A stretch of 64,000 bases of DNA from Kiritimatiellia bacterium (GCA_028716365.1 JAQUPZ010000012.1:84104-148103), one strand, 5' to 3'. Shown: positions 15,600-24,532, counted from the first letter of the stretch. The notes: generated from the letters alone by a model not told the origin. Numbers and translations: made by a program.

Positions 15600-17594
15600 T
15601 TAACGAGAGGCTGTACAGGATAAGCGGAGAAGGGGAAGAACTTCGAATGCAAGAACGCGGTTCAAGTCAAAAAGGGCAAATCCTGATGCTCCCTCTTTAC
15701 CGGCAATAACAAGTTGATCCATGGTTTGAACTTGTGAAAGGCGGCTTTCTGATGTGGTGACACCAATTCCCGGATAAACCCTGCCGGCGGCCATGGGCAA
15801 GTTAAGCTGTCGCTTGACGATGGTGCTGAATTGTTCATTACTCTGTACGTAATCCATGGGGCAAACGAAATCAACAAGGTTTTCTTCAAGCCATGACCCC
15901 CAGTCCTGAGCGATACTTTCGCTGACGCCTGGATAATTTGCATAAACTGCGGCTGAAACTTTGACTTTGATGTTGAGTGTTTGTGTCATGGCTCTCACAT
16001 CGCGTACCAGCCTGGTAATCTGAGCACGTCGCCAGCGATTGAATTCTTTTCTGGTTTCGGTTTTTCCGGGAGGTAGTGGCCATTTACTGATTTTCTTCCC
16101 GATATCGTTCTCAAAACGGCTTTTACAACCTGTACAAAAACATGTATGGGAATCCTTGAATCTGATGAAATCCAGGTGAATTCCATCTATCTGGTACTTC
16201 TGCAGGATTTCCCTGATCGTATCTTTCTCCTGGCGAAGGTTGTCTGGATTCGAAGGACATAACCAGTTCGCAGTTTTTCCGTTATCGGAAATCATCAGGC
16301 GATTTTCCTTTTTCATCCTCTGGACAAATTCTTCAGGTGCATAATCGAGCCGCCAGCATCCTTTCCACACATGAATGCGAAGTCCATTTTTGTGTGCGGC
16401 TTCTGCGCATTTTGAAAGCTGATCTCCATAGAGGCGGAATGAATTGGATGTTGGAATCACTTTGCTGTCATAATGGGCTATCCCGGCCAACAAAAGATTG
16501 GGCATGATGTCGGTGAAACCATTATCGGCCACTAGTTTACAAGTGCGATTCCAATCACCCGGATAAAGGCCGAGACCTGTCTGTTCCCACAATCCGCGGA
16601 ATTTATCAGGTGCGACAGGCTGAATACAGGCATAGGCCTCTGCGAGCAGGGCATTAAGAGCGCGACATTTTCTGATGATCTGAGGATATTGTTTGTTGTC
16701 GAGCATTTGTTTAAGTTCAAGATAGAGTGCGGATGCACGGTCCAGGGCCGATCTTGCTTTTAATTCCGCCGGAGAATTTAGCGCGCGGGCGGTTATACCC
16801 TTTACTGTCTCAGGGAAATCCTGATAACCGGGAAGTACGGATGATTCGAGAAGGTAATGGCACGCGGTGGAAAACCAGCAAGATGGCGCACAGTGAGCAA
16901 TGATTGCTAACAACATCTGCTTTTTATTTTCAGTGTCACCGTCATCCAGTAATATATGAGACATCCAGAATCCATTGTCGGATTGGACCCACGCTGGTTC
17001 TGTTGTTACAGTCCCGGACGCGTCTTCCCAGAATGCGATAATCTTGGATTTACCAGGAAGTGGATAAGCCGGCCTGATATTGTGTGATTCCTGTCGTACT
17101 GTTGGAGGAAGATGAGATGGCGCCTGGTCCGTGAAATGTATTACGTTCCAGCGGCCCCCGGTTTCCGCCGAAACATAATTACCAAGCTTCATATTCAGCA
17201 ATCCCGCAAGATCAGGATCTGAAGAAAAGAATACGACCAATTTTCCGCCTCTGCTGATAAAGTTTCTCAGTACAGTTAGTTCCTTTTCCGGAAGTTTGGG
17301 ATTATAACCGAGAATAATTACTGAAACGCCCTTAAGGGTTGACAAAGATACGGTCTCGTCATTCAGGATTTTATGTGCCAGATTGAGATCGGCCAACCAG
17401 CGGCTTATACGTTTAGCGACAGATTCGGAATAATTTCTTTCTGCATCGTTCGGGGTGGAAACGGTTCCTTTGATAACAGCAATTTCCTGTGCTGGCATGA
17501 CCGAGCACATTAGTGTTATAAGAAAAAAGAACAACGGAAAGAGAAAATGTTTCAGCATGCGAATATTCAGCCATAAAAAAGTCCAAAAGGGCAC
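15600..17594 (-). CDS. Secreted glycoside-hydrolase-like protein, GHL10/DUF187 type
   Basis: The protein (up to 664 aa) has a signal peptide (hydrophobic segment after MLKHF). Residues about 60-200 look like a Rossmann/GATase-like domain (VIILGYNPKLPE, FISRGGKLVVFFSS). Residues about 330-650 form a TIM-barrel similar to the GHL10 family 10-like glycosylhydrolases: FRGLWEQTGLGLYP, NGLRIHVWKGCWR, IDGIHLDFIRFKD (catalytic-face acidic residues), DFVCPMDYV and GASGFALFDLNR. Substrates of this family are mostly unknown. The start is uncertain: GTG at 17594 or ATG at 17558, neither with a clear ribosome-binding site. It is upstream of pyrH and divergent from the NusG-like gene. Confidence 0.82.
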   Translation of the reverse strand: MPFWTFLWLNIRMLKHFLFPLFFFLITLMCSVMPAQEIAVIKGTVSTPNDAERNYSESVAKRISRWLADLNLAHKILNDETVSLSTLKGVSVIILGYNPKLPEKELTVLRNFISRGGKLVVFFSSDPDLAGLLNMKLGNYVSAETGGRWNVIHFTDQAPSHLPPTVRQESHNIRPAYPLPGKSKIIAFWEDASGTVTTEPAWVQSDNGFWMSHILLDDGDTENKKQMLLAIIAHCAPSCWFSTACHYLLESSVLPGYQDFPETVKGITARALNSPAELKARSALDRASALYLELKQMLDNKQYPQIIRKCRALNALLAEAYACIQPVAPDKFRGLWEQTGLGLYPGDWNRTCKLVADNGFTDIMPNLLLAGIAHYDSKVIPTSNSFRLYGDQLSKCAEAAHKNGLRIHVWKGCWRLDYAPEEFVQRMKKENRLMISDNGKTANWLCPSNPDNLRQEKDTIREILQKYQIDGIHLDFIRFKDSHTCFCTGCKSRFENDIGKKISKWPLPPGKTETRKEFNRWRRAQITRLVRDVRAMTQTLNIKVKVSAAVYANYPGVSESIAQDWGSWLEENLVDFVCPMDYVQSNEQFSTIVKRQLNLPMAAGRVYPGIGVTTSESRLSQVQTMDQLVIAGKEGASGFALFDLNRVLAFEVLPLLRLSCTASR

Positions 17595-17618
17595 AAAAAA
17601 ATCATTCTAACAGTGAAT

Positions 17619-17648
17619 TTGCAATAAATATGGGATCAAGATTATAAT
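17619..17648 (+). promoter_or_regulatory. Predicted sigma-70 promoter of the polysaccharide locus
   Basis: TTGCAA (17619-17624) and TATAAT (17643-17648) are separated by 18 bp and lie about 90 bp upstream of the NusG-like gene. A second TATAAT occurs at 17676-17681. This is a motif match only. Confidence 0.4.
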
Positions 17649-17734
17649 TTCAGCGGAAAATATTACGACATCATGTATAATGTTGTTAGACATTGAGAAG
17701 GAACTTCGGAACTTATGATAAGAATGTGAGAATT

Positions 17735-18217
17735 ATGAGCTGGATTGTTTTATATCTGAAACCAAGATGTGAGAAAAAAGTTGCTGAGTATTGCCGGATC
17801 CAGGGTATTGATCATTATCTCCCGTTGAGGACGGAAACCAAGATTTATCAACGCCGCAAGGTAATTGTAGAGAAACCGGTATTTCCCGGATATTTCTTCG
17901 TAACAACTGATCCAAAGGAGCGGTTAGGATTACTCAAGACAAACAATATTGTAAGGACGCTTGTACCAGCCAATGAGGAACAGTTTCTTTTTGATCTGGA
18001 ACAGGTACGTAAAGCGTTGATGGTAGATCCTACGCTTGGTTCGTGTGCGGCGCTTGAGCGCGGTAAGAGGGTAAGGATTACGGGCGGGCCATTCATGGGT
18101 GTCGAGGGGATGGTCAGCATGATGAAAGGAAAGAGCAAGGTGTGCCTCAATGTTGACATGATTGGCCGTGCCGTGGCGGTGGAAGTGGACAGGGAGTTTC
18201 TTGAGGTGCTTGAGTAG
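17735..18217 (+). CDS. NusG-family transcription antiterminator (RfaH/UpxY-like)
   Basis: The 160-residue protein has an N-terminal NGN domain (MSWIVLYLKPRCEKKVAEY, then RKVIVEKPVFPGYFFV) and a C-terminal KOW domain (ERGKRVRITGGPFMGVEGMV). It is clearly a specialised NusG paralogue rather than housekeeping NusG, which would sit in a secE-nusG-rplK cluster. Such paralogues (RfaH, UpxY, LoaP) ride on RNA polymerase and permit full-length transcription of long polysaccharide operons. Its place at the head of the 30-kb sugar locus supports the same role. The ATG at 17735 is preferred to the TTG at 17693 because the NGN fold begins there. Confidence 0.88.
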   Translation: MSWIVLYLKPRCEKKVAEYCRIQGIDHYLPLRTETKIYQRRKVIVEKPVFPGYFFVTTDPKERLGLLKTNNIVRTLVPANEEQFLFDLEQVRKALMVDPTLGSCAALERGKRVRITGGPFMGVEGMVSMMKGKSKVCLNVDMIGRAVAVEVDREFLEVLE

Positions 18218-18272
18218 GTAAAACATCGAGATCAAACCAGGGTTTCCAGGACAAAGGTAAAACGAAGTGCTG

Positions 18273-19226
18273 TCAGGAACGGGAAGAAGACTTGAACCAT
18301 TCCATAAAACGATTAATTCCGTCTTCTATTGTTGTGGAAGGTTTGTAGTTGAGAAGGCGTTTGGCCTTGGAGACATCGGCACAGGTTATTTCCACGTCGC
18401 CTGGTTGAATCGGCAGTTTATTCAGCAAAGCTTTTTTGCCAAGGCTCTTTTCGATGATACCCACAAGTGTTGATAATGTTGTTGTGCGAGATTCGCCCAG
18501 GTTGATGATTTCGAATCCCAAGTCCCGGTCTATGGAAGACACAACGCCATTAATAATATCCGAATAAAATGTATAATCCCGGGCAGTGCTTCCATCTCCG
18601 AAAAATGGAATAGTTTTCCCCTGATCGATCAGTACGGTAAATTTATGTATCGCCATATCTGGCCGCTGGCGTGGTCCGTAGACGGTGAAGAATCGTAGAA
18701 CGGTACAGGATATATCAAAAAGATGATAATAGTTATGGCAGTACAATTCGCCGGCGGCTTTCGTTGCGGCATATGGGCTTGCCGGACGATCAATACGTGC
18801 ATCTTCTCGAAAAGGTGTTTCCTTGACATTACCATAAACACTGGAAGAGGAGGCGAAAACAAATCGTCTGATTTGATGACGCCGCGCCATTTCCAAAAGG
18901 TTTAATGTGCCGCGGCAGTTGACTTCTTCATAAAGAAGCGGCTGTTCGAGACTGGCCCTGACACCTGCACGGGCGGCAAGATGGACGATAACATCGAAAG
19001 AATTATCATCGAAGATTTTCTGGAGCAGTTTCATGTCAAGGATGTCGCCCTTGATGAAAGTCATGTTTGGTGCGCGCATTGCTTTTGAAATATTTTGTTC
19101 TTTTATACGGGGGTTGTAATAGTCATTAAGGTTGTCTATGACGACCACTTTATCGCCACGTTCAAGCAGTTTTTCTGTCAGATGACTGCCTATGAATCCT
19201 GCGCCGCCTGTTACAAGAATTTCCAT
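18273..19226 (-). CDS. NAD-dependent sugar epimerase (UDP-glucuronate 4-epimerase-like SDR)
   Basis: This extended short-chain dehydrogenase (317 aa) carries TGGAGFIGSHL at residues 6-16, NLNDYYNPRIKEQN after the second strand, HLAARAGVR, FASSSSVYG and the catalytic SPYAATKAAGE. The NDYYxxxLK-like segment and HLAARAGVR are typical of UDP-glucuronate 4-epimerases (GAE/CapI type), producing UDP-galacturonate for surface glycans. It is encoded against the direction of the main locus, between the antiterminator gene and the CBS-domain transporter gene. UDP-glucose 4-epimerase or dTDP-glucose dehydratase activities are less likely but cannot be excluded. Confidence 0.86.
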   Translation of the reverse strand: MEILVTGGAGFIGSHLTEKLLERGDKVVVIDNLNDYYNPRIKEQNISKAMRAPNMTFIKGDILDMKLLQKIFDDNSFDVIVHLAARAGVRASLEQPLLYEEVNCRGTLNLLEMARRHQIRRFVFASSSSVYGNVKETPFREDARIDRPASPYAATKAAGELYCHNYYHLFDISCTVLRFFTVYGPRQRPDMAIHKFTVLIDQGKTIPFFGDGSTARDYTFYSDIINGVVSSIDRDLGFEIINLGESRTTTLSTLVGIIEKSLGKKALLNKLPIQPGDVEITCADVSKAKRLLNYKPSTTIEDGINRFMEWFKSSSRS

Positions 19227-19308
19227 ATATTTCCTGTTTTGTCCAAATCACATCACTTGGAACGTTTGAACTGTAACTATTTCGAGATGTTCTGTCAAAA
19301 AGCCTTTT

Positions 19309-20565
19309 CTAATTGTTCGCTACGTTCTGAATTGCCTCAATTTTCTCAATGATCACTTCGCATATTTTTGACCGTCGCATTTTTCTGATAATAAAAGCGA
19401 AACCTTTATAGGATATTTTGGCTTCAATTTTAGGCGGCTGCGTGAAAATCTGGAAAAGCCAGTCATTAAGGGATATGGATTGGTCGGGCAGGTCAGCACC
19501 GGTTTTCTCCCTGAGGGTTTTCAGGTCTATTCCTCCACCTGCGAGATAACGGGCTTCAGCCAGAGTGAACACGAAGTTAGGTATAATATCATATTCGTCG
19601 TGTATCTCGCCGACAATTGCTTCTGTTACATCCTCGAGGGTTACGACGCCAACGATCTTTCCTTCAGTGTTGGTGACTATGGCCATGTGTTGATAACCCT
19701 TGGTCATGTCTTTCAACAGCGAGGTCACGTTCCGATCAGGTTTTATCGTCATAATAGGTCTGGCAATACCTGTCAGGCTTGGATCTTTGGGGTTGAGTTT
19801 AAGGGCGCTGACGATGTCTTTAACGTTCACATAGCCGACAACTTCATCAAGATTGTTTTCTTTGATAAGCGGATAACGGGTATGGTGATGTATATGAGCG
19901 GCAATCAACGCTTCCGCCATGTTCATTGAAGTTGAAAGATATTTGATGTCGTTTCGTTCCACCATAATGTCGTTAACGGATGTGTTGGATAATTGAATGC
20001 TGCGTGCAACAATATCTTTCTGTTCCTGAGTAATAAGGCGATTGTAGAGGGCGAAACGGGCGAGAAGGTTGATTTCGTTCAGTGTATCGGGTTGATGGTG
20101 AGATCTGTTTCTGTCAAATGGCCTGTTAAGAAACTCGGCAACCACAACTATTGGTTTAAGAAATTGTACTGACAGTTTCATTGGCACTGCCATAATGCCG
20201 GCGACCAGGCGGTTGAAGCGGACGCCAAGTGTTTTCGGGACTAATTCTGTCCACTGAATCATTACGAACGAGAATACAAGAGAGTATAGAAAAATCCATT
20301 TTGGACCGAACAGATCATGAAACTGGGATCCTGAGATTGTCGCGCCGATGGTATGGGCGAGGGTATTTACGATGAGAATAACAGCAATAGGCTGTTCTAT
20401 GTGTTCTCTGAAGTGTTTCCAAATACGGCCTGCAAACGGTTTCCTCTCCGTAAGGTCCGCTATGTCGGTTGTAGAAAGGCTTAGAAGGCATGCCTCCATC
20501 AGATTGCACATGAAGGAAATAGACAAGGCAATTGTAACAGTTAAAATAAAAGGTATGAATATCAT
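19309..20565 (-). CDS. CNNM/CorC-type membrane protein with DUF21 and CBS pair
   Basis: The 418-residue protein has an N-terminal DUF21 transmembrane domain (hydrophobic segments in about residues 1-140, with TELVPKTLGVRFN, a hallmark of the family), then two CBS domains (about 195-320; YVNVKDIVSAL, MAIVTNTEGKIVGVVTLEDV) and a short C-terminal CorC_HlyC-like domain (YDIIPN onward to the end). Relatives are Mg/Co efflux or homeostasis proteins of the inner membrane. It is not a sugar gene and is divergent from rmlA with about 250 bp between them; its place inside the locus may be incidental. Confidence 0.88.
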   Translation of the reverse strand: MIFIPFILTVTIALSISFMCNLMEACLLSLSTTDIADLTERKPFAGRIWKHFREHIEQPIAVILIVNTLAHTIGATISGSQFHDLFGPKWIFLYSLVFSFVMIQWTELVPKTLGVRFNRLVAGIMAVPMKLSVQFLKPIVVVAEFLNRPFDRNRSHHQPDTLNEINLLARFALYNRLITQEQKDIVARSIQLSNTSVNDIMVERNDIKYLSTSMNMAEALIAAHIHHHTRYPLIKENNLDEVVGYVNVKDIVSALKLNPKDPSLTGIARPIMTIKPDRNVTSLLKDMTKGYQHMAIVTNTEGKIVGVVTLEDVTEAIVGEIHDEYDIIPNFVFTLAEARYLAGGGIDLKTLREKTGADLPDQSISLNDWLFQIFTQPPKIEAKISYKGFAFIIRKMRRSKICEVIIEKIEAIQNVANN

Positions 20566-20814
20566 AATGTCACTCTCGGTTATTATGTTTTATTTGAGAT
20601 TTTTCATGTAAACGGTTTAAACAAGCTACGGTTGGGCGTCTTTTAAATCAAGAAGCTTTTGGTGTATGGTTGCCAAATAATCGTGATGCGTGTAAAAACA
20701 ATCAGAAATTGGTTGAACTTGTTATTCGAAACGGTGAAGATTTATACGGTTGCCTGTGTTGCGTGGAAGATATTTAGGACTTGGGACAAATAATTTTTTT
20801 ATTGGAGAAACTTG

Positions 20815-21723
20815 ATGAGTGCAGGGACTGATTCTGGATGGAAAGGCATTGTATTGGCCGGGGGAGTTGGGAGCAGGTTGCATCCGATTACCCTGGTCGC
20901 GAGTAAACAAATCCTGCCGGTGTACGACAAGCCGATGATCTACTATCCGCTTTCTACCCTGATGCTCGGAGGGATCAGGAACATACTCATTATTTCAACT
21001 CCGAAAGACCTGCCTCGTTTTGAAGAATTGCTAGGAGATGGTTCAAGAATTGGTATTAATTTATCTTATGCCGTACAGGCAGAACCGAAAGGTATTGCGC
21101 AAGCATTTCTTGTGGGTAAAAAGTTCGCCGGGAAATCGAATGTATGTCTTATTCTTGGTGATAATCTGTTTTACGGGAAAATGGCTTTTTTGCGTAAAGC
21201 TCTCGAGCGCAGGATTGGAGCCACGATTTTTGGATATCCGGTATATGATCCGCAGAGGTATGGAGTTGTAGAATTTGATGCAGCGGGAAAAGTGTTAAGC
21301 ATTGAAGAGAAACCGAAAAAGCCTAAGAGCAAATTTGCAATACCTGGTTTGTATTGCTACGACAACCGGGTTGTGGAGATAGCCAGTACTTTGAAGCCTT
21401 CAGCCAGGAACGAGCTTGAAATTACGGATGTAAACAAGGCTTATTTGAAGATGGGAGAATTACACGTTGAACTTCTTGGGCGGGGAATGGCCTGGCTGGA
21501 TACAGGAACCCCAAAGAGTCTGCTCGAGGCGGGGAATTTCGTGGCAAGTATAGAAAACAGGCAGGGATTGAAGATTGGTTGTATTGAAGAGATAGCGTTT
21601 CGCATGGGTTGGCTTGATGCAATACAGCTGGCGAGACTGGCGGCTGATATGAAAGGCAATGAATATGGAAAATATCTGGAATCAATTCTGGATGAAACCA
21701 TATTACTGCAGAAAATCAGGTAA
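20815..21723 (+). CDS. rmlA: Glucose-1-phosphate thymidylyltransferase
   Basis: RmlA makes dTDP-glucose from glucose-1-phosphate and dTTP. The signature runs GIVLAGGVGSRLHPIT, then SKQILPVYDKPMIYYPLST, and LILGDNLFYG, with VFGYPV-like and RGMAWLDTGTP motifs later. Length (302 aa) is normal. The ATG at 20815 has GGAG seven bases upstream; the overlapping TTG at 20812 is less likely. rmlB and rmlD are not in this window, so the dTDP-sugar made is unknown. It starts the forward biosynthetic run and is followed by the RmlC-like gene. Confidence 0.92.
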   Translation: MSAGTDSGWKGIVLAGGVGSRLHPITLVASKQILPVYDKPMIYYPLSTLMLGGIRNILIISTPKDLPRFEELLGDGSRIGINLSYAVQAEPKGIAQAFLVGKKFAGKSNVCLILGDNLFYGKMAFLRKALERRIGATIFGYPVYDPQRYGVVEFDAAGKVLSIEEKPKKPKSKFAIPGLYCYDNRVVEIASTLKPSARNELEITDVNKAYLKMGELHVELLGRGMAWLDTGTPKSLLEAGNFVASIENRQGLKIGCIEEIAFRMGWLDAIQLARLAADMKGNEYGKYLESILDETILLQKIR

Positions 21724-21771
21724 ACATTTAGAACCGTTGATTTCATCAATTTTGAAATAAGTGAACGCCGG

Positions 21772-22269
21772 ATGGTAAAAAGTATGGATATGATTTGGAA
21801 AGAAGGGAAAATAAATGGCATTAAAATCAGGCCGGCTGGAAAATATGTTGACCAGAGGGGCTGGCTTGCTGAAATTTTCCGATCAGATGAAATACCGGCA
21901 GAAGAGATGCCGGCGATGGGCTATGTATCGATGACGCGGCCGGGAGTATCACGTGGACCCCATGAGCACCGTAAGCAGACAGACGTTTTTGGTTTTGTCG
22001 GGCCTGGTAATTTCCTGGTGAGACTGTGGGATAACAGGAAGGATTCCTCAACTTACGGAGTGATACAGATAGTGGAAGCTGGGGAGTCAAACCCTGTTGT
22101 TCTTACCGTCCCTCCTGGTATTGTTCATGGATATAGAAATATTTCTTCGACTGATGCCATGGTTTTTAACTTTCCAGACCGGCTTTTTGCGGGTAAGGGG
22201 AAAAAACAACCTGTTGATGAGATTCGTTACGAAAATATTGAAAACACGCCGTTTGTGATGAATGAATGA
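21772..22269 (+). CDS. RmlC-like cupin, diverged dTDP-sugar epimerase homologue
   Basis: The protein (165 aa) has the jelly-roll of dTDP-4-dehydrorhamnose 3,5-epimerase, with GVSRGPHEHRKQTDVF replacing the usual RGLHxQ segment and PPGIVHGYRNIS replacing PxGFAHGF. One histidine of the RGxH motif is kept. The catalytic tyrosine region (LYKxTxYY) is MVFNFPDRLF, with no tyrosine, and the conserved Lys of GKLVR is not seen. It may therefore be a different cupin isomerase, an epimerase acting at one carbon, or a binding protein. It is 48 bp after rmlA and overlaps wecB by four bases (ATGA). Confidence 0.78.
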   Translation: MVKSMDMIWKEGKINGIKIRPAGKYVDQRGWLAEIFRSDEIPAEEMPAMGYVSMTRPGVSRGPHEHRKQTDVFGFVGPGNFLVRLWDNRKDSSTYGVIQIVEAGESNPVVLTVPPGIVHGYRNISSTDAMVFNFPDRLFAGKGKKQPVDEIRYENIENTPFVMNE

Positions 22270-23366
22270 GGTCTGTTGTGAAGAAAGCAGTATTGCTTGT
22301 CGGGGCGCGCCCGAATTACATGAAGATTGCTCCGTTATGGCGTGTGATGAAGCTGGAATCTGCCGGATTTGTTCCTGTGATAATCCATACCGGTCAACAT
22401 TATGACCCCCAGATGTCTGATATCTTCTTTGATGATCTTGCAATACCCCAGCCGGATGTCTGTCTTGATGTGGGATCCGGATCGCATGCTGAACAGACCG
22501 GTAAGATAATGATTGCGTTGGAACCTGCACTCATGGGGATTGATCCGAATGTTCTGGTTGTGGTCGGTGATGTTAATTCTACCCTGGCGGGTGCGCTGGT
22601 TGCCGCAAAGATGGGCATACCGGTAGCACATGTTGAAGCGGGGTTAAGAAGTTTTGATCGAACCATGCCGGAAGAGATCAACAGGATGCTTACCGATTCA
22701 ATTTCCAGCATTCTTTTTACCTCCTGTAAAGATGCAGATAAGAACCTTAAGAAGGAAGGTATACCCCCGGAAAGAATACATTTTGTCGGGAATATAATGA
22801 TCGATAGCCTTGTAAAAGTCCTGCGTATAACAAATACATCAGATGTTCTTGAAAGAATGCGAGTTGAACCCGGGAAGTATGTGTGTGTGACCATACACCG
22901 GCCATCGAATGTTGATGATATGCGTATTTTGAAGGAGATAATTTTGGCACTGGAAGATACAGGCCGGTCAATGCCTGTTGTATTTCCTGTACATCCAAGG
23001 ACAAAAAAGATGATCGCGAGGCTGGGCTGGAAGTGGGGTAGTAACGGTTTGAGGATGGTGGAACCTCTTGGGTATGTGGATTTCATGCAGTTGATGTCGA
23101 ACGCGGCCGTTGTTGTTACAGATTCCGGAGGAATACAGGAGGAAACAACATATCTTGGTATTCAATGTCTGACGATAAGAGAGAACACTGAAAGACCTAT
23201 TACGATTGCCCAGGGGACAAACCGCTTGATCAAATCAGGGCACGAAGATATAGTCCGCGAACTTCAAGATGCTCTGAAGCGTATTGGCAGACCTGTTCCG
23301 CAGATTGAACTGTGGGATGGCAAGACGGCGGAACGGATTTTTGAAGTGTTAAAAAAGGTGATATAG
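22266..23366 (+). CDS. wecB: UDP-N-acetylglucosamine 2-epimerase (non-hydrolysing)
   Basis: This 366-residue GT-B-fold epimerase interconverts UDP-GlcNAc and UDP-ManNAc. The family features VGARPNYMKIAPLW, HTGQHYD, HVEAGLRSFDRTMPEEINR, VTIHRPSNVD, FPVHPRT and VTDSGGIQEETTYLG are all present. Start ATG 22266 overlaps the preceding stop; an internal GTG is also possible. With the UDP-sugar dehydrogenase at 27209 it could supply UDP-ManNAcA for the surface glycan. Confidence 0.93.
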   Translation: MRSVVKKAVLLVGARPNYMKIAPLWRVMKLESAGFVPVIIHTGQHYDPQMSDIFFDDLAIPQPDVCLDVGSGSHAEQTGKIMIALEPALMGIDPNVLVVVGDVNSTLAGALVAAKMGIPVAHVEAGLRSFDRTMPEEINRMLTDSISSILFTSCKDADKNLKKEGIPPERIHFVGNIMIDSLVKVLRITNTSDVLERMRVEPGKYVCVTIHRPSNVDDMRILKEIILALEDTGRSMPVVFPVHPRTKKMIARLGWKWGSNGLRMVEPLGYVDFMQLMSNAAVVVTDSGGIQEETTYLGIQCLTIRENTERPITIAQGTNRLIKSGHEDIVRELQDALKRIGRPVPQIELWDGKTAERIFEVLKKVI

Positions 23367-23395
23367 ATTCGATAATGGAAGGAGCATTAATTTAA

Positions 23396-24376
23396 ATGAA
23401 AAAAGCACTTGTTTGCGGAGCCGGCGGATTTATTGGCGGCCATTTGGTTAAGAGACTTAAGAGAGAGGGATATTGGGTTCGCGGGGTTGATATCAAGCGC
23501 CATGAATACGCCAAGTCTGCCGCCGATGAATTCTTAAAGCTGGACTTGCGGATTGAGAAAAACTGCAGAAAAGCGCTTAAAATTGAAGGTGGAGTTTTTG
23601 ACGAGGTTTATCAGCTGGCGGCGGACATGGGCGGGATGGGTTTTATTCATTCCGCTGAATGTGAGATCATGCATAACAGCGCATTGATCAACATATACAT
23701 GATACATGCCGCGGCAGAGATGGGGATCAAGCGCTACTTCTTCTCGTCATCGGTATGTGTGTACAGGGACATGAAGATTGGCGAGCCTGAAATGTCCGAG
23801 TCTGGTGCCTTTCCCGCGCTGCCCGACAATGAGTATGGATGGGAGAAGATCTACTCCGAAAGAATCTGTATGGCTTATGGCAGAAAGTACGGGATGGCCA
23901 TTCGAATTGCGAGGTTCCAGAATTGTTACGGGGTGGAAGGTACATGGACAGGTGGCAGGGAGAAGGCCCCTGCGGCTATGTGTCGGAAAGTAGCCGAGGT
24001 TGCTGACGGCGGAACCATAGAAATATGGGGTGACGGGACGGCTGTCCGTTCGTATACGTATGTCGATGATTTGGTGGACGGGATTTACCTGCTGATGCAG
24101 TCCGATCTTGAAGGTGCCGCAAACATCGGCCGTCCGGAGTATGTGTCGGTCAATGAGCTTGTGGCGATTGTCTGCGAAGTGGCCGGGAAGAAAGTAAATG
24201 TGAATCATGTAAAGGGCCCTGTCGGGGTCCAATCCCGCAACTTCAGCAACGAAAGAATCTACTCGATAGGCTGGAAGTCGAAGATTTCCCTCAAAGAGGG
24301 TATCGAGAAAACGTATCCCTGGGTACAGAAACAAGTCAGAAAAGCTGCGCGCAAGGCGCAGAAAGTTACAACTTGA
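23396..24376 (+). CDS. GDP-mannose 3,5-epimerase-like SDR
   Basis: The 326-residue enzyme resembles plant GDP-mannose 3,5-epimerase far more than generic epimerases. Shared blocks are LAADMGGMGFI (residues 75-84), SSSVCVY with C121, the YxxxK pair Y147/K151, GTWTGGREKAPAAMCRK (182-198) and EIWGDGTAVRSYTYVDD. In plants the equivalent Cys and Lys are the acid/base pair and the product is GDP-L-galactose, with some GDP-L-gulose. The N-terminal Rossmann motif is CGAGGFIGGHL. SD GAAGGAG precedes the ATG. It is followed by 190 bp with a terminator-like hairpin. Bacterial members of this type are uncommon; the most likely role is donor supply for the GT11 enzyme at 34.6 kb. Confidence 0.86.
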   Translation: MKKALVCGAGGFIGGHLVKRLKREGYWVRGVDIKRHEYAKSAADEFLKLDLRIEKNCRKALKIEGGVFDEVYQLAADMGGMGFIHSAECEIMHNSALINIYMIHAAAEMGIKRYFFSSSVCVYRDMKIGEPEMSESGAFPALPDNEYGWEKIYSERICMAYGRKYGMAIRIARFQNCYGVEGTWTGGREKAPAAMCRKVAEVADGGTIEIWGDGTAVRSYTYVDDLVDGIYLLMQSDLEGAANIGRPEYVSVNELVAIVCEVAGKKVNVNHVKGPVGVQSRNFSNERIYSIGWKSKISLKEGIEKTYPWVQKQVRKAARKAQKVTT

Positions 24377-24512
24377 ATGGTTGTTCCTGTCATTGACTTT
24401 AACCCGTCATTTTGATACGTTCAAAACCAATTGAACGCACAATGGGTGGGTTTTCCCTGCAACCTGTGCGCCATAGTAATGGACGGACAGGGACGAAGGC
24501 GCATAACTTACG

Positions 24513-24532
24513 GGCACGGAGTGTGCCTTTTT
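24513..24532 (+). terminator. Rho-independent terminator-like hairpin
   Basis: GGCAC-GGAGT-GTGCC followed directly by TTTTT (24528-24532) lies between the epimerase and the next membrane-protein gene. The stem is only 5 bp, so termination would be partial, and the locus antiterminator might read through it. Confidence 0.5.

Noticed and set aside
18273..19226. Possible dTDP-glucose 4,6-dehydratase (RmlB) to complete a rhamnose pathway
   Set aside because: NDYYxxxLK-like and HLAARAGVR motifs point to the UDP-glucuronate epimerase branch, and the dehydratase Asp-Glu pair was not seen.
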